Assembly: GCA_035560235.1 (NCBI GenBank)
Contig: DATMAG010000116.1
Span: 224,018-288,017, forward strand
DNA: 64,000 nucleotides
Direction of reading: 5' to 3'
Origin: DASRDU01 sp035560235
Lineage (GTDB): Bacteria > Acidobacteriota > Blastocatellia > RBC074
Shown: in pieces, positions 60,739 through 64,000 of the stretch
How positions within the stretch are numbered: position 1 is the stretch's first letter
How the letters are laid out: each line of letters opens with the position of its first letter
The notes under the pieces: generated by a model
Databases searched by the model: none
Told to the model about the DNA's origin: nothing
The model's input: only the letters and a program-made list of their open reading frames with translations
Position numbers and translations under genes: made by a program

Positions 60739-61562
60739 TACTTCGTTCTGCGTCTGACGATGAATTTGTCAGTTCGCTTGTTGTTGCGCGTCTTGTAACC
60801 GCGAGTCGGCTGGCCCCAGGGCGTTACCGGATTGCGTCCGCCGGAAGTTTTGCCCTCGCCGCCGCCGTGCGGATGATCCACCGGGTTCATCGCCACGCCG
60901 CGCACTGTCGGGCGGATGCCTTTCCAGCGCGAACGACCGGCCTTGCCGACGGAAACGTTTTCGTGCTCGATATTGCCGACCTGACCTATCGTGGCCATGC
61001 AGCGCACATCCACAATCCGGATTTCACCCGACGGCAGGCGAAGCTGCGCCTGATCGCCTTCCTTGGCGACCAGTTGCGCGAAGCTGCCGGCGCTGCGGGC
61101 CATCTGACCGCCCTTGCCGGGTTTGAGTTCGATATTGTGAATCTGCGTGCCGAGGGGAATGTTTCTGATCGGGAGGGCGTTGCCGGTGAGAATGTCTGCT
61201 TCCGGGCCTGACACGACGGTCTGTCCGACCTGCAGCCCGACCGGCGCGATGATGTAGCGTTTCTCGCCGTCCACGTAGTTGATGAGCGCAATGCGGGCCG
61301 AGCGATTGGGATCGTATTCAATCGTCGCCACCCGGCCGGGAATGCCGAACTTGTTGCGCTTGAAATCAATGATCCGATAGTGACGCTTGTGCGCGCCGCC
61401 CCGATGGCGCACGGTCATCTTGCCGAGATTGTTGCGGCCATTGGTACTCTGCTTGTGCGCGAGCAGCGGCTTGTACGGTCTGTCCGTCGTCAGATCGTCA
61501 TTGGTCAGATAGGTCTGATAGCGTCGCGCGGGACTGGTTGGTGTCAGCTTCTTGATACCCAT
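60738..61562 (-). CDS. rplB: 50S ribosomal protein L2
   Basis: The 274-residue protein is needed for peptidyl transferase centre assembly. It has KMTVRHRGGAHKRHYRIIDF, the RNA-binding middle and the C-terminal RGVAMNPVDHPHGGGEGKTS with the essential His. It lies between rplW and rpsS. Confidence 0.97.
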   Translation of the reverse strand: MGIKKLTPTSPARRYQTYLTNDDLTTDRPYKPLLAHKQSTNGRNNLGKMTVRHRGGAHKRHYRIIDFKRNKFGIPGRVATIEYDPNRSARIALINYVDGEKRYIIAPVGLQVGQTVVSGPEADILTGNALPIRNIPLGTQIHNIELKPGKGGQMARSAGSFAQLVAKEGDQAQLRLPSGEIRIVDVRCMATIGQVGNIEHENVSVGKAGRSRWKGIRPTVRGVAMNPVDHPHGGGEGKTSGGRNPVTPWGQPTRGYKTRNNKRTDKFIVRRRTK

Positions 61563-61624
61563 TTTTGCCTCAGTATCCGGTCGTGAAAAATCCTTCGCTC
61601 ACCTGATGAAAAATCGCTGCGGCC

Positions 61625-61933
61625 TCAGATCGAATCGCCGTAATCAATCTGGCGTTCGCCTCTGGCCAGCGTCACGTAAGCCTTCTTCCAGTCGGGCTTC
61701 CTGCCGAAGTGACGGCCACGCCGCACTTCCTTGCCGCGGTAATTGATGATCCGCACGGCATCAACCTTCACCTTGAAGATCTTCTCGACGGCGCTTTTGA
61801 TCGCGTGCTTGCTGGCTTCGCCGTCAACGCGGAAGGCCAGAACCTGTTTGCCGTTCTCCTCGCCCTGTTCCTTGGCGAGCAGCGCCTTTTCAGTGATGAC
61901 CGGCGTCTTGATTACGTCCCAGATCGTTTTCAT
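61625..61933 (-). CDS. rplW: 50S ribosomal protein L23
   Basis: The 102-residue protein lies at the exit tunnel and docks trigger factor and SRP. It has WDVIKTPVITEKALLAKEQG, then HAIKSAVEKIFKVKVDAVRI and KPDWKKAYVTLARGERQIDY. It lies between rplD and rplB. Confidence 0.95.
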   Translation of the reverse strand: MKTIWDVIKTPVITEKALLAKEQGEENGKQVLAFRVDGEASKHAIKSAVEKIFKVKVDAVRIINYRGKEVRRGRHFGRKPDWKKAYVTLARGERQIDYGDSI

Positions 61934-61953
61934 AACTTCACCCTGATTTGAAA

Positions 61954-62619
61954 CTACCTGCTCAGCCGCTCCTGCAGCGCGTTGATTGCAGCCTGCGTGA
62001 AGACCAGTTTTTCGTGGTACATCACGTCGTGGATGTTGACGTTCGCATTCGACGCCAGGCTGACGCCTTCGACGTTGCGGGCCGAAAGCGACAGTTCCGC
62101 GGTCGGCGCCACGTCAATGAGCAGCGTCCGCCTGTCCAGGCCGAGATTCTTCGCCACCGCCAGGAATTTCTTCGTCTTGTGATTCGGCAGCGCCTTGCCG
62201 TCCTTGTCCTTCACCTCAACTGCGCCGAGGTCGAAGCCGTCAACGACGATCAGATTGCCTTCGCGCAGTCTTTCGGAGAGAGCCGATTTGAGCGCGCCGC
62301 GCTTCATTTTCTTCGGCAGCTCATAGCTCCAGTCGCGGGGCTGCGGGCCGTGAACGTTGCCGCCGCCTTTCCAGAGCGGTGACCGCAGGCTCGCAATGCG
62401 CGCGCGTCCGGTTCCCTTCTGCCGCCACAGTTTCTTGCCGCTGCCGCTCGTGTTGCCGCGTGTTTTGGTGGCCGAGGTGCCGGCGCGCTGATTGGCGAAG
62501 TAGTTTTTGACCGCGTCATAAACCAGCGCCTCGTTGTACTCGACGCCGAAGATTTCATCCTTCAGCTCGATTTCGCCCACCCGCTCGTTCTTCAGATTTT
62601 TGACTTCTACCGTTGGCAT
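61954..62619 (-). CDS. rplD: 50S ribosomal protein L4
   Basis: The 221-residue tunnel protein, which in other bacteria also represses the S10 operon. It has GSGKKLWRQKGTGRARIASL, SPLWKGGGNVHGPQPRDWSY and NVNIHDVMYHEKLVFTQAAI near the end. It lies between rplC and rplW. Confidence 0.96.
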   Translation of the reverse strand: MPTVEVKNLKNERVGEIELKDEIFGVEYNEALVYDAVKNYFANQRAGTSATKTRGNTSGSGKKLWRQKGTGRARIASLRSPLWKGGGNVHGPQPRDWSYELPKKMKRGALKSALSERLREGNLIVVDGFDLGAVEVKDKDGKALPNHKTKKFLAVAKNLGLDRRTLLIDVAPTAELSLSARNVEGVSLASNANVNIHDVMYHEKLVFTQAAINALQERLSR

Positions 62620-62690
62620 AATTCAAATCCGGGATGTGGAATGAGGAACCGCAGGCAGCGCCCTTTCAGTTCCCGCTTCCGAACCTCGCC

Positions 62691-63323
<633 letters not shown>

Positions 63324-63445
63324 TGTAGTGGTCTCCGTAATTTCAATTCACGCCCTGGCGCTCCCGCACCGGGGCGAAACAGGGACAGATCCCGGAGAGA
63401 GACTGACTGCCCCGTGAATGAACTGCGATTGAGCAACGCCTGCGT

Positions 63446-63769
<324 letters not shown>

Positions 63770-63865
63770 TCTTTTACCGCTTGCTTGTCAAAGACTGATC
63801 GGAGCAACTGTGGATGAACCACGATTGCAGGCTGACGCGCCTGCGCCAGCCCGCCTTTTAAGCCA

Positions 63866-64000
63866 CTATTCAATAATTTCAGAGATGGTACCGGCTCCCA
63901 CCGTCCGGCCTCCCTCCCGAATCGCAAACCGCAGCCCCTTCTCCATCGCAATCGGCGTGATCAGTTCGATCTCCATCGCGATGTTGTCGCCCGGCATCAC
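63866..64000 (-). CDS. tuf: Elongation factor Tu, C-terminal end only
   Basis: The last 44 codons and the TAG stop (63866-63868) are visible and read VMPGDNIAMEIELITPIAME, then KGLRFAIREGGRTVGAGTIS and EIIE. This is the conserved end of EF-Tu domain 3, the protein that delivers aminoacyl-tRNA to the ribosome. The rest lies beyond the right edge. Its place before rpsJ is the common str-S10 junction. Confidence 0.96.
   Translation of the reverse strand: MMPGDNIAMEIELITPIAMEKGLRFAIREGGRTVGAGTISEIIE

Overview
The window is a 64-kb piece of a moderately GC-rich bacterial chromosome. It most resembles an acidobacterium, possibly class Blastocatellia. That is an inference from the very large TonB-dependent receptor with an N-terminal carboxypeptidase-regulatory domain (22828-26190), the non-proteobacterial rhamnose gene set, and the many word-like inverted repeats between genes. 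No rRNA gene is present to confirm it. The left edge cuts an unrecognised gene on the minus strand, and the right edge cuts tuf.

Layout. (1) 1-700: a partial minus-strand gene. (2) 987-10610: a module that looks built for reactive sulfur and efflux. Transcribed leftward are a DUF302 protein, a 29-residue membrane microprotein, a DUF2892 membrane protein, TolC, a membrane-fusion protein, an RND pump and a small Cys-rich YHS-like protein. Rightward are an ArsR-type repressor with a CxxxC pair and a CstB-like persulfide dioxygenase/rhodanese. A near-consensus promoter for the leftward operon lies between the two arms. (3) 10670-12710: two unrelated alpha/beta hydrolases. (4) 12723-26190: an L-rhamnose locus with aldolase/dehydrogenase, isomerase, kinase, ABC ATPase, ABC permease and a permease fused to its own sugar-binding domain. 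A TonB-dependent receptor is divergent from it. (5) 26309-28137: an arsenic locus with arsR divergent from arsI-arsM and a clear promoter/operator. (6) 28232-28837: tRNA-Ser(UGA), a GC-rich repeat and what looks like a decayed second copy of the tRNA region. (7) 28838-41937: a sugar-isomerase-like Tat protein, a zinc-ribbon membrane protein, a two-gene OpuC/EgtUV-type ABC transporter, a small gene overlapping a C39-like peptidase, a second TolC-RND-MFP pump, a Tat-type superoxide dismutase and EgtD. (8) 42081-46649: an amino-acid permease, a mazEF-type toxin-antitoxin pair, accC and accB. (9) 46825-64000: the complete S10-spc-alpha ribosomal protein supercluster in canonical order from tuf/rpsJ to rplQ, including secY, adk, map, infA and rpmJ, closed by an intrinsic terminator.

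The most unusual genome-level feature is a set of at least seven families of intergenic inverted repeats built from short repeated words (CACGAAG, GTCAGTTGTC, TCAAATC, GGAATGCGGATGA, CTGCCTGC, CTCTGCGT and GCAGATTG types). They sit in nearly every larger gap, even inside the ribosomal protein operon. In places they supply stop codons or terminal residues of genes.
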